This document shows positions 1 through 7,352 of a stretch of 28,428 nt of DNA, one piece after another. Under the pieces are notes generated by a model. It searched no databases. It had not been told where the DNA came from and worked only from the letters and a program-made list of their open reading frames with translations. A program made the translations under genes and the position numbers. The stretch's first letter is position 1, and the number at the start of each line of letters is the position of its first letter. Origin of the DNA: Betaproteobacteria bacterium (GTDB taxonomy: Bacteria > Pseudomonadota > Gammaproteobacteria > Burkholderiales > Burkholderiaceae_C); NCBI GenBank assembly GCA_005882155.1, contig VBCQ01000025.1, positions 1 through 28,428 on the forward strand. Direction: 5' to 3'.

Positions 1-138
1 CAGGCGGACCAGCCCGAGGTGCACATTCGTCCCAACAAGCTCGTCGAGTACAAGGCCGTGGCCACCGTGCTCGCGTCGGCGCAGCGCCTGGGCGTGTCCA
101 AGCTCGGCATGGTCGGCAACGAGCAGTTCGTCAAGTGA
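1..138 (+). CDS. exbD: ExbD/TolR-family transport protein, C-terminal fragment
   Basis: Only the last 45 residues are in the window; the 5' end lies outside it. The readable part includes IRPNKLVEYKAVATVLASAQ and then LGVSKLGMVGNEQF before TGA. This resembles the periplasmic end of ExbD/TolR proteins, where a conserved 'V..VL..A...G..K.G.V' helix-strand unit precedes a short tail. ExbD forms a proton-driven inner-membrane complex with ExbB that energises TonB and outer-membrane receptors. An exported TPR protein follows immediately on the same strand, a common arrangement after tonB-exbB-exbD in Burkholderiales. The family call is fairly secure from pattern and context. ExbD versus TolR cannot be settled from the fragment. 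A second exbB/exbD pair lies at 6338-7352. Confidence 0.72.
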   Translation, partial: QADQPEVHIRPNKLVEYKAVATVLASAQRLGVSKLGMVGNEQFVK

Positions 139-147
139 CCGCACAGC

Positions 148-177
148 GGTCATCTCCGCGAAGGCGGGGATCCATCC
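148..177. repeat. REP-like extragenic hairpin
   Basis: Positions 152-159 (ATCTCCGC) and 164-171 (GCGGGGAT) form an 8-bp stem with one T-G wobble around a GAAG loop. The sequence resembles the 'TCCCCGCGAAGGCGGGGATCC' type of extragenic palindrome dispersed in many proteobacterial genomes. It sits just after the exbD stop and before the TPR gene start. It may be a copy of a dispersed repeat or may affect mRNA processing between the two genes. There is no T tract, so it does not look like a standard terminator. Confidence 0.55.
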
Positions 178-188
178 AAGGTCTCTCC

Positions 189-1418
189 ATGCGAGTTCGT
201 CGATATCGTCTCTCTCATATCGCCGCTGCTGCGGCCCTCGTCATCAGCGCTGCGCTGCTCGGTCCGGTGCGGGCGCAAGACGCTGTCCGTCCCGAAGTCG
301 GCAAGCCGCTGCAGGCTGCACAGGAGCTCATCAAGGCGCAGCGCTTCAAGGAAGCGCTAGCCAAAATCCGCGACGCCGATGCGGTCGGCGGCAAGACCGC
401 CAACGAGAACTATCTCATCGAGCGCATGCGCATGGCAGCCGCCAGCGGTGCCGGTGATGTGGAGACTGCGGCGCACTCTTTCGAAGCCGTCAGCTCGCGC
501 ATCGGCAGCGCCGACAAGTTGCGCATGATCGAGAGCCTGGCCGGGTCCTACTACCGGGCACGCGACTACTCCAAGGCGATGCAATGGGGCCAGCGCTACT
601 TCAAAGAAGGCGGCACCAGCGGGACGATCCGCACGCTGCTCATCCAGAGCCAGTACCTCGCCGGCGACTTCGCCGGCGCGGCCCGCGAGCTGACGACTGA
701 GATCCAACAGGCCGAGAAGGCCGGCAGCGCTCCGGGAGAGGATCGCCTAAAGCTGCTGGTCAACGCGAGCTTGAAGATGAACGACACCAACGGCTATGTC
801 TGGGCCCTGGAGCGTCTCGTCACCTATTACCCCAAGCGTGAGTACTGGGTCGATCTGCTGTCGCGCTTGCAGCGCAAGCCCAACTTCAGCGATCGTCTGG
901 CGCTCGATACTTATCGATTGAGCCTCGCCACCGGCAGCATGAACGCGGCCAACGATTACATGGAGATGACGCAGCTCGCGCTGCAAGCGGGCTTCCCCGC
1001 TGAAGCCAAGCAAGTGCTCGACAAAGGCTTCGCGACGAACGTTCTGGGCACTGGCCCCGAAGCCGAGCGTCATAAGCGGCTGCGCGATCTGGTGGCCAAG
1101 CGGCTTGACGAAGACAAGAAGAATCAAGCCGAGACGCTGACGCAAGCGCAAGAGGCCAAGGACGGCACGGCGCTCGTCAACGCGGGCATGAACCTCGTGT
1201 TCAACGGCGACAAGGCCAAAGGATTGCAGCTGATGCAGCAGGGTGTCGCGAAGGGCGGCTTCAAGCGCGCTGATGACGTCAAGCTGCATCTGGCGATCGC
1301 GCAACTGACCGCCGGCGACAGCGCGAAGGCACAGTCGACGCTGCGCACCGTCGCCGGCAACGACGGTACCGCCGACCTGGCTCGGCTGTGGAGTCTGTAC
1401 GCGAAGCGACGCAGCTGA
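189..1418 (+). CDS. Exported TPR-repeat protein downstream of exbD
   Basis: This encodes a 409-residue protein with no recognised catalytic motif. The ATG at 189 is chosen because it starts a clean Sec signal peptide: the basic MRVRRYRLSH, a hydrophobic Ala/Leu/Val stretch to about residue 27, and a VRAQ-type cleavage site. An upstream in-frame ATG at 135 would only add a low-complexity basic extension overlapping the exbD stop. The mature protein is helical and Ala-rich with degenerate tetratricopeptide-like units, for example AQELIKAQRFKEALAKIRDA near the N-terminus and GMNLVFNGDKAKGLQLMQQG near the end. Periplasmic TPR proteins of this type often follow tonB-exbB-exbD in Burkholderiales, which suggests a supporting role in TonB-dependent uptake. 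That role is inferred from position only. Confidence 0.8.
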   Translation: MRVRRYRLSHIAAAAALVISAALLGPVRAQDAVRPEVGKPLQAAQELIKAQRFKEALAKIRDADAVGGKTANENYLIERMRMAAASGAGDVETAAHSFEAVSSRIGSADKLRMIESLAGSYYRARDYSKAMQWGQRYFKEGGTSGTIRTLLIQSQYLAGDFAGAARELTTEIQQAEKAGSAPGEDRLKLLVNASLKMNDTNGYVWALERLVTYYPKREYWVDLLSRLQRKPNFSDRLALDTYRLSLATGSMNAANDYMEMTQLALQAGFPAEAKQVLDKGFATNVLGTGPEAERHKRLRDLVAKRLDEDKKNQAETLTQAQEAKDGTALVNAGMNLVFNGDKAKGLQLMQQGVAKGGFKRADDVKLHLAIAQLTAGDSAKAQSTLRTVAGNDGTADLARLWSLYAKRRS

Positions 1419-1424
1419 AAGGTA

Positions 1425-1456
1425 TGAGGCGTCGGTTCGAAAGCTATGACGCCTCA
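1425..1456. terminator. Inverted repeat between convergent genes
   Basis: TGAGGCGTC at 1425-1433 is the exact reverse complement of GACGCCTCA at 1448-1456, with a 14-nt loop. It lies in the 54-bp gap between the convergent TPR gene and the hydroxylase gene. The position suggests a transcription barrier, but there is no T run on either side and the loop is long. The call is weak. Confidence 0.35.
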
Positions 1457-1472
1457 GCCATGAGCGCAGCCA

Positions 1473-2828
1473 CTACTGCGGCGCCGCCATTCGATCATCG
1501 GCATTCGGCATCCGATCAGCTTGCTGAAGACCACTGATGGTCTCGACGAGTCGCTTGACTGGCTGCTTCTCGACCGGAGTCAGATAGGGGCTCCAGCAAT
1601 CCATCAGAAGAATGATGCGCGTGCTCGTTGATCGGTTCCAAGCCTCGTGCTTGAACGTGTCGTCGAACATCACGAGCTCGCCTTCCTTCCAATGGTGTTC
1701 GCCCGCATCGACCAGGTTGAGAGCGCAGTCAGGCGGCACGATCAACGGAAGATGCATGACCAGCCGCGTGTTCGTCACCCCGTGGTGCGGCATGATGTGA
1801 GTACCGGGTCGGAGCACGGAAAAGCAGACTTCCGGGGCTTGATCGGCGATTCGACAGAGTTCGATCGATTCAAGCACCGCACTCGTCTTCGGGCAGCGCG
1901 CATGGTTTTCGTCGAAGCGCTTGCCGTGACGGTAAAAGAAGAACGCTTCCCATGCTGGCTGAGGCCCCTCGCCCGTCAAGACGTTTTCGACCCGATCGCC
2001 GGGCTTGAAATCGATGAAGTTGGGCAGCGCGCATTCCTGCCGAATGAGATCGAGCGCTTCCTGCCGCATGTCGGGAAATGCCGCTCGCAGCTGTGGTGCC
2101 CAAGGCTGAAGAAACGGATCGTGATAGGGCGAGCTCGGCAGGTCGGGAAAGAATAGAAACTTGGGCCGCTGCCGAGGATCCGATGGCGTCGAGTCCCACT
2201 CGCGCAAGTGACCGGTCAGCGCACGATCCACTCGCCTGAGTTCGCTGGCGCCATAGGTTTGTCGCAGATCGTCATAGCAGCCGAAGAACAGCTGCCGCCG
2301 CCCTCGCCGCAGACGATCCACGGCGTGCAACACGGCGTCGAGCAATTGCGGTGGTGTCGTGCTTTCGTCCGTCCACCATCCAGCCCGCCGGGCCCGGGTG
2401 ATGGCTTGGTACCAAGCCGTGAGCGCGCCCAGTTCGTCTCCCAGCGCTTCACGCACTTGGCCGAGTAGCAGCCAGCCATTGCAGAATTCCGGCGTCCGCG
2501 CCAATGATGCTTCCAGGACTGCGACCGCGGCTTGCGGATTGCCCGTGTTCAAGTGAACCACGGCGAGGTCGAGCGCAGCTTGCGGCTCATCGGGGTTGCG
2601 CTGACAAGCCTCCTGCAGCAGTTCGATCGCTCGCCCGAAGTCCTGCCGATCGAGGGCCAACTGTGCGAGCCGCATCGCGGCCTCCAGACTATCGGGCCAC
2701 TGCGTCAACGCCTTGCCTAAAAGGCGCTCGGCTTCGGTTGTTCGACCACGGAGCCGGCAGTCTTCGGACTCCTGCAGCAGGCGCGCCAGACCGTCATTCG
2801 ACTGAGTTTCAGAGATTGCCGTGCTCAT
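1473..2828 (-). CDS. TPR domain-aspartyl/asparaginyl beta-hydroxylase fusion
   Basis: A 451-residue soluble protein. Residues 15-150 contain TPR-type helix pairs (AERLLGKALTQWPDSLEAAM, AAVAVLEASLARTPEF). Residues 225-420 carry the Asp_Arg_Hydrox fold of AspH/LpxO-type Fe(II)/2-oxoglutarate dioxygenases. Key signatures are MPHHGVTNTRLVMHLPL (His348 as the likely first iron ligand), FDDTFKHEAWN (His393 as the second) and Arg404 in STRIILL, expected to bind 2-oxoglutarate. The family characteristically uses two His ligands with no acidic third. There is no signal peptide or membrane anchor, so the enzyme is probably cytoplasmic. The TPR part suggests a protein partner or peptide substrate rather than lipid A, but the substrate is unknown. 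It stands alone on its strand, 36 bp from the SDR gene. Confidence 0.87.
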   Translation of the reverse strand: MSTAISETQSNDGLARLLQESEDCRLRGRTTEAERLLGKALTQWPDSLEAAMRLAQLALDRQDFGRAIELLQEACQRNPDEPQAALDLAVVHLNTGNPQAAVAVLEASLARTPEFCNGWLLLGQVREALGDELGALTAWYQAITRARRAGWWTDESTTPPQLLDAVLHAVDRLRRGRRQLFFGCYDDLRQTYGASELRRVDRALTGHLREWDSTPSDPRQRPKFLFFPDLPSSPYHDPFLQPWAPQLRAAFPDMRQEALDLIRQECALPNFIDFKPGDRVENVLTGEGPQPAWEAFFFYRHGKRFDENHARCPKTSAVLESIELCRIADQAPEVCFSVLRPGTHIMPHHGVTNTRLVMHLPLIVPPDCALNLVDAGEHHWKEGELVMFDDTFKHEAWNRSTSTRIILLMDCWSPYLTPVEKQPVKRLVETISGLQQADRMPNADDRMAAPQ

Positions 2829-2864
2829 TTTCGGAGAATAGCGCCGCTTCGATCATCTCGACCA

Positions 2865-3626
2865 TCACTTCGGCGCGAGTCGAATCGCACCATCCAAACG
2901 AATCACTTCGCCGTTGAGCATCTCGTTGGTGATGATCTGGTGGACGAGCTTCGCGTAGTCGGCGGGGGTGCCGAGGCGGCTCGGGAAGGGCACGCCGGCG
3001 GCGAGGGCGTCCTGCACTTCCTTGGGCATCGAGAACAGCATCGGCGTGCCGAAGATGCCCGGCGCGATCGTCATGTTGCGAATGCCGTTGCGGGCGAGGT
3101 CGCGGGCGATCGGCAAGGTCATGCCGACGACGCCGCCCTTGGACGCCGAGTACGCGGCCTGGCCGATCTGGCCGTCATAGGCGGCGACGCTGGCGGTTGA
3201 AATCAGCACCCCGCGCTCACCCGTCGATTCGGGTTCGTTGCGGGCCATCGCTTCGGCGGCGAGGCGGATCATGTTGAAGCTGCCGATCAGATTGACGGTG
3301 ACAACCTTGGTGAACAGCGCCAGTGGATGCGCACCGTCCTTGCCGACGGTCTTCACCGCCGGTGCGATGCCGGCGCAATTCACCAGGCCCGCGAGCTTGC
3401 CCATCGCCACCGCCTTGGCGACCGCCGCGCGGCCATCGGCTTCCTGGCTCACGTCGCAGTTGACGAACGCAGCGCGTCCGAGCTCCTTGGCGAGTGCCTC
3501 ACCCTTGTCGACCTGCAGATCGGCGATGACGACCGTGGCACCGTTGGCGACCAGCATTCGCGCCGTGCCTTCGCCAAGACCGGATGCGCCGCCGGTGACG
3601 ATGAATACCTTGCCTGCGATGTCCAT
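2865..3626 (-). CDS. Short-chain 3-hydroxyacyl-CoA dehydrogenase (HSD17B10-like)
   Basis: A 253-residue classical SDR. The NAD-binding TGGASGLG is at residues 11-18, NCAG at about 83-86, and the catalytic Ser146, Tyr159 and Lys163 lie in STAS...YSASK. The acidic residue after the second strand (IADLQ) fits NAD rather than NADP. Sequence style, including NMTIAPGIFGTPML and a C-terminus ending GEVIRLDGAIRLAPK, matches the 3-hydroxy-2-methylbutyryl-CoA / type II 3-hydroxyacyl-CoA dehydrogenase group. That group acts in isoleucine and short-chain fatty-acid breakdown. The start is supported by GGAG seven bases upstream. It is separated from adk by a terminator and has a LiuR-like operator at 3661-3676, so it is probably a separate transcription unit controlled by acyl-CoA or branched-chain amino-acid catabolism. 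Confidence 0.88.
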   Translation of the reverse strand: MDIAGKVFIVTGGASGLGEGTARMLVANGATVVIADLQVDKGEALAKELGRAAFVNCDVSQEADGRAAVAKAVAMGKLAGLVNCAGIAPAVKTVGKDGAHPLALFTKVVTVNLIGSFNMIRLAAEAMARNEPESTGERGVLISTASVAAYDGQIGQAAYSASKGGVVGMTLPIARDLARNGIRNMTIAPGIFGTPMLFSMPKEVQDALAAGVPFPSRLGTPADYAKLVHQIITNEMLNGEVIRLDGAIRLAPK

Positions 3627-3660
3627 ATGTTTGCTCCGAGAGAGTGAAGAAAAAGTCGCC

Positions 3661-3676
3661 TTTACGTATACGTCAA
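3661..3676 (-). promoter_or_regulatory. LiuR-like palindromic operator upstream of the SDR gene
   Basis: TTTACGTATACGTCAA is a 16-bp palindrome with one mismatched pair, ending 35 bp before the SDR start codon. From memory of regulon reconstructions, MerR-family LiuR binds TTKACGT-type palindromes ahead of leucine/isoleucine and acyl-CoA degradation genes. The downstream gene belongs to that pathway. No liuR gene is in the window, so the assignment is inference from motif and gene function. Confidence 0.5.
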
Positions 3677-3683
3677 TTGTCGC

Positions 3684-3710
3684 GCAAAGAAATGCCGCTC
3701 GATGAGCGGC
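3684..3710 (-). terminator. Rho-independent terminator after adk
   Basis: On the minus strand a perfect 7-bp stem GCCGCTC/GAGCGGC with an ATC loop is followed by ATTTCTTT. It lies 22 bp past the adk stop and before the SDR operator. It therefore closes the exbB-to-adk gene set. Confidence 0.65.
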
Positions 3711-3732
3711 TGGGCGATGTGCGAATCGCGGG

Positions 3733-4386
3733 TCAGCTCAAGGCTGCGAGCGCGCGCGCGGTGATCTCGTCGACGCTGCCGGTGCCTTTGATCTTGCGGT
3801 ATTTCGGCGCGTTGGTGTCGCCGGTAGCGGCCCAGTCGGAGTAGTAGGCGACGAGCGGGCGAGTTTGGTTCTTGTAGACCTCGAGGCGCTTGCGCACGGT
3901 CTCTTCCTTGTCGTCGTCGCGCTGGATCAACTCGTCGCCGGTCACGTCATCGCGGCCCGCGACCTTCGGCGGATTGAACTTCACGTGATAGGTGCGGCCC
4001 GATGCGACATGCACACGGCGGCCGCTCATGCGCTCGATAATCGCCTCGTCCGGGACGTCGATCTCGAGGACGACATCGATCTTCACGCCGGCAGTTCGCA
4101 TCGCATCGGCTTGCGGAATGGTGCGCGGAAAACCGTCGAATAGAAATCCGTTGACGCAGTCGGGTTGCGCAATTCGCTCCTTCACCAGACCGATGATGAT
4201 GTCGTCGCTGACCAGACCGCCTGCATCCATCACCTTCTTCGCGGCGACGCCGAGCGGCGAACCCGCCTTGACCGCGGCGCGCAGCATGTCGCCGGTGGAG
4301 ATCTGCGGGATGCCGAATCTCTGGCAGATGAACGCGGCCTGGGTGCCTTTGCCGGCGCCGGGCGCGCCCAACAGAATCACTCTCAT
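3733..4386 (-). CDS. adk: Adenylate kinase
   Basis: A full-length 217-residue long-type adenylate kinase, which interconverts ATP plus AMP and two ADP in the cytoplasm. The P-loop GAPGAGKGT is at residues 7-15. The AMP-binding region STGDMLRAAV and FLFDGFPRT (Asp/Arg signature) follow. The LID runs from about residue 122 (GRRVHVASGRTYHVKFNPPK) to DDKEETVRKRLEVY. The LID lacks the zinc-binding cysteines seen in Gram-positive enzymes, as expected for proteobacteria. It follows kdsB on the same strand after 87 bp, an order common in Burkholderiales. No anomaly was seen. Confidence 0.97.
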   Translation of the reverse strand: MRVILLGAPGAGKGTQAAFICQRFGIPQISTGDMLRAAVKAGSPLGVAAKKVMDAGGLVSDDIIIGLVKERIAQPDCVNGFLFDGFPRTIPQADAMRTAGVKIDVVLEIDVPDEAIIERMSGRRVHVASGRTYHVKFNPPKVAGRDDVTGDELIQRDDDKEETVRKRLEVYKNQTRPLVAYYSDWAATGDTNAPKYRKIKGTGSVDEITARALAALS

Positions 4387-4473
4387 CGATGGTCCTCAGT
4401 GCTTGCGATTTCTTTTGGCCAGAATAGCATGGGCCCCCTGCGCGAAGCTGACGTGCAGCCGCTGGGCCAAGAC

Positions 4474-5226
4474 TCAATCGAAGAGGGCGCGCACGCGCGC
4501 CAAGTCCTCCGGCGTGTCGACACCAGGCCCGGGGCGCGTATCGCTGACATGCACCGCAATGCGCTGGCCATGCCACAGCACGCGCAATTGCTCGAGCGAT
4601 TCGAGCGCTTCAAGCGGACTCGCGGCAAGCGTCGGAAAGCGTTTCAGGAAGCCGACCTGATACGCGTAGATGCCGACATGGCGCAGCGGCGCCGGCTCGG
4701 CGAGCGCCGTCAGCGCCGCGGCGTAGCCGTCGCGCCACCACGGAATCGGCGCGCGCGAAAAGTACAGCGCCCGACCCGCCTGATCGCACACCACCTTCAC
4801 CACGTTCGGGCTCGCGAATTCGTCGAGCTGATCGATGGCATGGGCGGCGGTGCTCATCACGCAATCAGGGTGGCTGTGCAGCGTCGCGGCGCAGGCGTCG
4901 ATCAGCGACGCCGCAATCAAGGGCTCGTCGCCTTGCACGTTGACGACGATGTCGTCGTCGCGCAGCTTCAGCAGGCTGCAGGCCTCGGCGAGGCGATCGC
5001 TGCCAGTCGCGTGATCGATGCGGGTGAGCAGCGCGCTGACGCCATGCGCCTCGCACGCGGCGACGATGTCGGCGTGGTCTGCAGCCACCACCACGCTGCG
5101 CGCAGCCGATTGCGCAGCGCGCTGCGCAACGCGCACAACCATCGGGATGCCGGCGATGTCGGCGAGCGGCTTGCGCGGCAGCCGCGTCGACGCGAGGCGC
5201 GCCGGAATCAGGACGGTGAAGCTCAT
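4474..5226 (-). CDS. kdsB: 3-deoxy-manno-octulosonate cytidylyltransferase
   Basis: A 250-residue CMP-Kdo synthetase that activates Kdo with CTP for attachment to lipid A. It opens with MSFTVLIPARLASTRLPRKP, the nucleotide-binding signature. VVNVQGDEPLI (metal/CTP site), ALYFSRAPIPW and the C-terminal PGPGVDTPEDLARVR follow. The ATG at 5226 overlaps the stop of the Trm112-like gene by four bases (ATGA), implying coupled translation. The frame stays open upstream into that gene, but the family start is clear. It is intact throughout, unlike lpxK two genes upstream, so Kdo activation appears functional. Confidence 0.96.
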   Translation of the reverse strand: MSFTVLIPARLASTRLPRKPLADIAGIPMVVRVAQRAAQSAARSVVVAADHADIVAACEAHGVSALLTRIDHATGSDRLAEACSLLKLRDDDIVVNVQGDEPLIAASLIDACAATLHSHPDCVMSTAAHAIDQLDEFASPNVVKVVCDQAGRALYFSRAPIPWWRDGYAAALTALAEPAPLRHVGIYAYQVGFLKRFPTLAASPLEALESLEQLRVLWHGQRIAVHVSDTRPGPGVDTPEDLARVRALFD

Positions 5227-5429
5227 CGCGCCGAGTCGGAGCCGCTCGCGACATCGTCGAGACTGCGCGCTTCGCTTTCGAGCATCACCGGGATGCCGTC
5301 GCGTACCGGGAACGCGAGGTGATCGGCATGGCAGATCAGCTCGTGCCGCTCGTGAAACGGCGGCCGATGGTGCTCCAGCGGGCCTTTGCAAATCGGGCAA
5401 ACCAGCAGCTCAAGCAATCGGGTGTCCAT
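5223..5429 (-). CDS. Trm112/UPF0434 family small protein
   Basis: A 68-residue YcaR/Trm112-like protein. It shows LLELLVCPICKGPL (Cys11 and Cys14), a lone Cys33 in HELICHADH, and the family-typical LAFPVRDGIPVML. Eukaryotic Trm112 activates methyltransferases; the bacterial relatives are conserved between lpxK and kdsB, but their role is not well defined. The gene overlaps kdsB by 4 bp. Its start lies inside the last codons of the presumed lpxK frame, whose stop is at 5410-5412. This is the expected gene order for the family. Confidence 0.9.
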   Translation of the reverse strand: MDTRLLELLVCPICKGPLEHHRPPFHERHELICHADHLAFPVRDGIPVMLESEARSLDDVASGSDSAR

Positions 5430-6310
5430 GGTCGTTCCTTGTCGGTCGAGGCGGCATCAGCGCAAGCAAGGCGGACTCGAATTGCGCATCGATGTCGAAG
5501 TCTAGTAGTCGTGGTGGTCGGGCAAGGGCAGGGGCACGATGTTCAAGCCGGCGCCGCGCAGCATGTCGAAGAAGCGATTGGGCTGCGCCATTCCGGCTGC
5601 TGCGATCAGCGGCCGATTCGCCAGCCGCGTCAGCGTCTCGAGCGTTGCTGGCTGACCGGACCACCAATCGGCGAGTGCCACTGCGCCTGCGAGACGGCGT
5701 CGTGCGAAGCTACCGGGCAACCGCGTCGTCGCTTGATCTGCGTTGTAGAGCACGATGCTGTCGGCGGGCAGATGCTGCGGCAGCGGCTCGCGCAACGGAC
5801 CCGCCGGCAGCAGCCAGCCGTTGCCTGGCCGTCGCGTGCGAGGTGCAGATGCTGTAAGCCGTCGTCGCTGACGATCGCATCGATGTGCGGATGACGACGC
5901 AACAGCTCGCGCGCCGCGGCGACGCGGTCGGTGCCGACAACGACCGGCAGGTTCAGCCGAATGCGCAGCAGCAGCGGCTCGTCGCCGCAGCGCTCGACGC
6001 GCGTGTCGCGTTCGACCGCGAGCAGCGAATCGCTTTGCCGGCCATAGCCGCGCGAGATCACACCGGGTTGGAAGCCATGCCGGCGCAGCATCGACGCCAC
6101 CGCCATCACGGTCGGCGTCTTGCCGGCGCCGCCGACCATGAGATTGCCGACGACGATGACCGGCACCGGCAATCGCTCGCTCCGCAGCCACCCGAGGCGA
6201 TAGAGCGCTCGTCGTGCCGCGACCAGCGCCGCGAAGAGGACCGCCAGCGGCAGCAACGCGATGGCCCAAGGACCGCGCGACAACCAGGCGCGCTGCAACC
6301 GTTGCGACAC
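5410..6310 (-). pseudogene. lpxK: Tetraacyldisaccharide 4'-kinase, broken in two places
   Basis: LpxK phosphorylates the lipid A precursor at the inner membrane. Here it is split over three reading frames. Segment 1 (6310 to about 5831) starts at a likely GTG and has the membrane-proximal helix, the P-loop VGNLMVGGAGKTPT and the catalytic SDDGLQHLHLARD. Segment 2 (about 5825-5505), in another frame, resumes with GNGWLLPAGPLREPLPQHLP and ends with PDHHDY at a TAG. Segment 3 (5505-5410), in the third frame, reads LDFDIDAQFESALLALMPP and ends past the next gene's start. By comparison with the family, about ten residues (the VEIVVIDG strand) are lost at break 1. Several dozen residues, including the VTEKDAVKL region, are lost at break 2. 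lpxK is normally essential, so a sequence error is more likely than true loss. Confidence 0.8.
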
Positions 6311-6337
6311 CGCGTGTGCCGCGCCGGCGCGCGCGTC

Positions 6338-6703
6338 ACGCGCCGCATCCATCACGTTGATAACCGACTGGTGGGCCGCGGTTGCATCCGCCGAGACGAT
6401 GACGATCGGCTCGTGCGCATTCGCCGCGGCGGCGGCCAGCTCGGCGGTGAGGACTTCGACACTTCGGCCTTCGACCGGCTTGCGGTTGACCGCGTAGCGT
6501 CCGTCGGCAGCCACCGCGACGATGATCTCGTTCGGCCGATCGCGCGACTTCTCGGCGTCGGCCACCGGCAGCGTGATCTGCAGCTCGGTGAACTTGGAGT
6601 ACGTCGTCGACAGCATCAGGAAGATCAGGATCACCAGCAGCACGTCGATGAACGGGATCAAATTGATCTCGGGCTCCTCCGGGCGCGGCTTGCGGAAGTT
6701 CAT
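6338..6703 (-). CDS. exbD: ExbD/TolR-family protein, C-terminus lost and read-through into lpxK
   Basis: It starts MNFRKPRPEEPEINLIPFID, with one membrane helix (VLLVILIFLMLSTTY, about residues 21-35). The periplasmic domain runs through VSADATAAHQSVINVMDAAR (residue 122). Family members usually continue about 15-20 residues with a 'GL..ITFATQ' strand and then stop. Here that strand is absent, and the frame runs straight into lpxK segment 1 and on to a stop at 5630. A TGA in another frame (6336-6338) may be the remnant of the original stop, implying a small out-of-frame deletion. The gene begins 4 bp after exbB. With ExbB it would form the proton channel that energises TonB-type uptake. Function is doubtful if the truncation is real. 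Confidence 0.78.
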
Positions 6704-6707
6704 CGCG

Positions 6708-7352
6708 TCATCTCGCCTCAGGGTGGGCACGCGTGGCAGTAAAGCGCAGCAAATGCGGCACCATGCGGTGCGCGGCCTGCTCGAGGTCGAGCGTGTAGGC
6801 GTCGACCAGGCCGCGGAAGTAGCGATAGAACATCAGCGAGGGGATCGCGATGATCAGACCGAAGGCGGTGTTGTACAGCGCGACTGAAATTCCGTGCGCG
6901 AGCAGCGCCGGGTTGTTGCCGCCGGTGGGCGCTTGCGAGCCGAAGATCTCGATCATGCCGATGACCGTGCCCAAGAGTCCCAACAACGGCGCCGCCGAGG
7001 CGATCGTTCCGAGCGTGTTGAGGTAGCGCTCGAGACGGTGAACGGCGGCGCGTCCTGCCGCTTCGAACACGTCTTGCAGGCTGTCTTCGCTGATGCGCGG
7101 GTCGGCGATGACGGCGCGCACGCCGGTGGCCAGCACAGCGCCCAACACCGAGTTCTCTGCGAGCTTGTTGACCACGTCGGGGGCCGGCAAGCTCGACCGC
7201 GTCACCGAAATCACTTCATCGAGCAAGTTGGGTGGCGCGATGCGGCGCGCTCGCAGGCTGGACAGTCTTTCGATGGCGACCGCCAGCGCGACGATGGAGC
7301 AAAGAAGCAGCGGCCAGATCGGCCAACCAGCGGCTTGTATGATCGAAAACAA
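6708..7352 (-). CDS. exbB: ExbB/TolQ/MotA-family proton channel protein
   Basis: A 214-residue inner-membrane protein with three expected helices: residues 10-28 (PIWPLLLCSIVALAVAIERL), about 113-135 (TIASAAPLLGLLGTVIGMIE) and about 153-175 (VALYNTAFGLIIAIPSLMFY). APLLGLLGTVIGMI and the A-L-YNTAFGL stretch are family signatures. The likely start is TTG at 7352, which gives the family-like beginning MFSIIQAAGWPIW. AAAGGAAC lies a few bases upstream and serves as the ribosome site. It heads the operon exbB-exbD-lpxK-trm112-kdsB-adk. The length is normal and the protein looks intact. Confidence 0.92.
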   Translation of the reverse strand: MFSIIQAAGWPIWPLLLCSIVALAVAIERLSSLRARRIAPPNLLDEVISVTRSSLPAPDVVNKLAENSVLGAVLATGVRAVIADPRISEDSLQDVFEAAGRAAVHRLERYLNTLGTIASAAPLLGLLGTVIGMIEIFGSQAPTGGNNPALLAHGISVALYNTAFGLIIAIPSLMFYRYFRGLVDAYTLDLEQAAHRMVPHLLRFTATRAHPEAR

